In this document: one piece after another, positions 63,380 through 64,000 of the stretch
How positions within the stretch are numbered: the first letter of the stretch is position 1
Layout of the letters: every line of letters begins with the position of its first letter
From: Shimia gijangensis
GTDB taxonomy: Bacteria > Pseudomonadota > Alphaproteobacteria > Rhodobacterales > Rhodobacteraceae
DNA length: 64,000 nt
Reading direction: 5' to 3'
Assembly: GCF_900142085.1 (NCBI RefSeq)
Contig: NZ_FQZQ01000022.1
Coordinates: 1-64,000 of the forward strand
Translations under genes and position numbers: made by a program
The notes under the pieces: model-generated
The model's database searches: none
What the model was told of the DNA's origin: nothing
What the model saw: only the letters and a program-made list of their open reading frames with translations

Positions 63380-63868
63380 TTAGGTGGCCTCTTGTGCAGG
63401 GTAGAGGTCAATTCCTATGTTTTTTGCACGCTCAAGAACTTCCGTTAGAGCCACTCCGACATTTACGATTGTGTAAGACTTTAGGGCTTTAGCTCTAGAA
63501 GGTTCAATTACATCATCATGCAAAAGGGAGGAAAGAGTGCCAAAAAATAGCTGACCACCACGATCACCTGTTCGAACAACTCCCATCCACTGAAACAAAC
63601 CTTCCGACTGATACTTAGTTGCGCATATCGCTTCCGGGATACGATCTTGGAGAGCAATTTTTATCTCGTCGCGGGACATGCCCGTGTTGTCAGAAATGAG
63701 ATCGCCAAGCACCAGAAAGATCGCATTGGCTGGGCTATACCCGCTTGAATCATCATTGGTGGAAACGGCGTCTACAAGTGGTAACTGATCGCGTATTTTC
63801 AGATTTTTGAATTGGTTCACGTTGTAGTTATTTGCGATTGTGAGCAATTCTTTTCGACTAACTTGCAT
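63380..63868 (-). CDS. Hypothetical protein of the integrated element (162 aa)
   Basis: 162 aa (MQVSRKELLTIANNYNVNQF onwards), more A/T-rich than the core genes around it. No recognised domain: mostly helical with FLVLGDLISDNTGMSRDEIK and a hydrophobic TIVNVGVALTEVLERA near the end. Ribosome site AGGTG 5 nt before the ATG. Starts 2 nt before the HTH gene, so the three may form one transcript (orphan, HTH, integrase). Its promoter is wrapped in palindromic operators, so it is probably a tightly repressed early gene. Confidence 0.62.
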   Translation of the reverse strand: MQVSRKELLTIANNYNVNQFKNLKIRDQLPLVDAVSTNDDSSGYSPANAIFLVLGDLISDNTGMSRDEIKIALQDRIPEAICATKYQSEGLFQWMGVVRTGDRGGQLFFGTLSSLLHDDVIEPSRAKALKSYTIVNVGVALTEVLERAKNIGIDLYPAQEAT

Positions 63869-63880
63869 TGTGCACCTATT

Positions 63881-63926
63881 GGGTTCTGTTGAACCTCAAC
63901 ATATGGGTTCAACAGAACCCCGTCAA
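63881..63926 (-). promoter_or_regulatory. Promoter embedded in two palindromic operators
   Basis: On the minus strand TTGACG (63926-63921) and TATGTT (63903-63898) are separated by exactly 17 nt. The spacer is almost entirely one operator (GGTTC-TGTT-GAACC on this strand, 63919-63906). A second operator (63882-63895) covers the region just after the -10. The two sites are perfect inverted copies of each other (15 bp, 10-bp spacer) and each is itself a palindrome. This is the design of a repressor-controlled phage promoter for the 162-aa gene. Bases 63927-64000 hold no feature I can support. Confidence 0.65.
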
Positions 63927-64000
63927 CCCTCAGGCTGTTTCGAGCGCCATTGCTCCTGCCTCCAGAGTGTCCAGAATACAAGAATAAGGCTCTGCCCAGA

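Noticed and set aside
1-64000. CRISPR arrays or toxin-antitoxin pairs
   Set aside because: No regularly spaced repeats seen, and no small adjacent gene pair with toxin or antitoxin motifs recognised.

Overview
The window reads as a chromosomal segment of a marine alphaproteobacterium of the Rhodobacteraceae (Roseobacter group). The basis is the mid-range GC content, monomeric NADP isocitrate dehydrogenase, paired Hint-domain proteins, the DUF5928-type GT14 transferase, short RNase D, the dapE/dapD neighbourhood and the TamA/TamB pair. The group assignment comes from recognising gene families and was not tested by a search.

Layout. 1-231: a nested insertion-sequence scar, with the end of an IS3-like element sitting inside the 3' part of an IS481-like transposase. 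343-7659: a surface-glycan operon (galU, galE, three glycosyltransferases, a two-domain sulfotransferase). 7660-12432: the LPS-transport and Kdo block on the minus strand (rnd, kdsD, lptC, lptA, lptB) followed by hpf and ptsN, with no rpoN between lptB and hpf. 12619-16228: tRNA-Thr(CGT), a GtrA/GT2 pair and a polytopic GT-C-like membrane protein. 16779-25208: icd, tamA-tamB and a PlsC-like acyltransferase. 25673-28684: a small flagellar group (FlgN-like, FlgJ-like rod protein, fliK, flgD). 28734-42120: a polyamine locus with two complete Pot-type ABC transporters, a PuuB-like oxidase, a GntR regulator and a class III aminotransferase. 42180-55647: cell-wall and housekeeping genes (MltB-type transglycosylase, WYL regulator and GST, rnr, dapE, dapD), a degenerate Hint protein, a glutamate-receptor-like channel, a serine/threonine dehydratase-type enzyme and a LOG-family protein. 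55773-62034: rlmN, an intact Hint protein, an IalB-like protein, asparaginase, an ArsR/SRPBCC/YciI operon and serB. 62176-64000: the edge of an integrated element with a tyrosine recombinase, an overlapping HTH gene and an orphan gene driven by a promoter embedded in palindromic operators.

How the genes work together. The first 16 kb is mostly envelope building: sugar-nucleotide supply, glycan assembly and sulfation, then LPS export and Kdo synthesis. The centre imports polyamines and probably degrades them by both transamination and oxidation. A shared 10-bp motif lies upstream of potF and upstream of the aminotransferase and is a candidate operator for the GntR regulator between them. Genes are packed tightly: many start/stop overlaps, and six convergent gene pairs that abut within 3 nt or overlap.

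Most unusual items: IS-in-IS nesting beside the glycan operon, the doubly palindromic phage-type promoter at the right edge, the 175-bp out-of-frame overlap of the HTH gene and the integrase, a glutamate-receptor-like channel without the K+ filter sequence, and a Hint protein that has lost its expected Cys and His.
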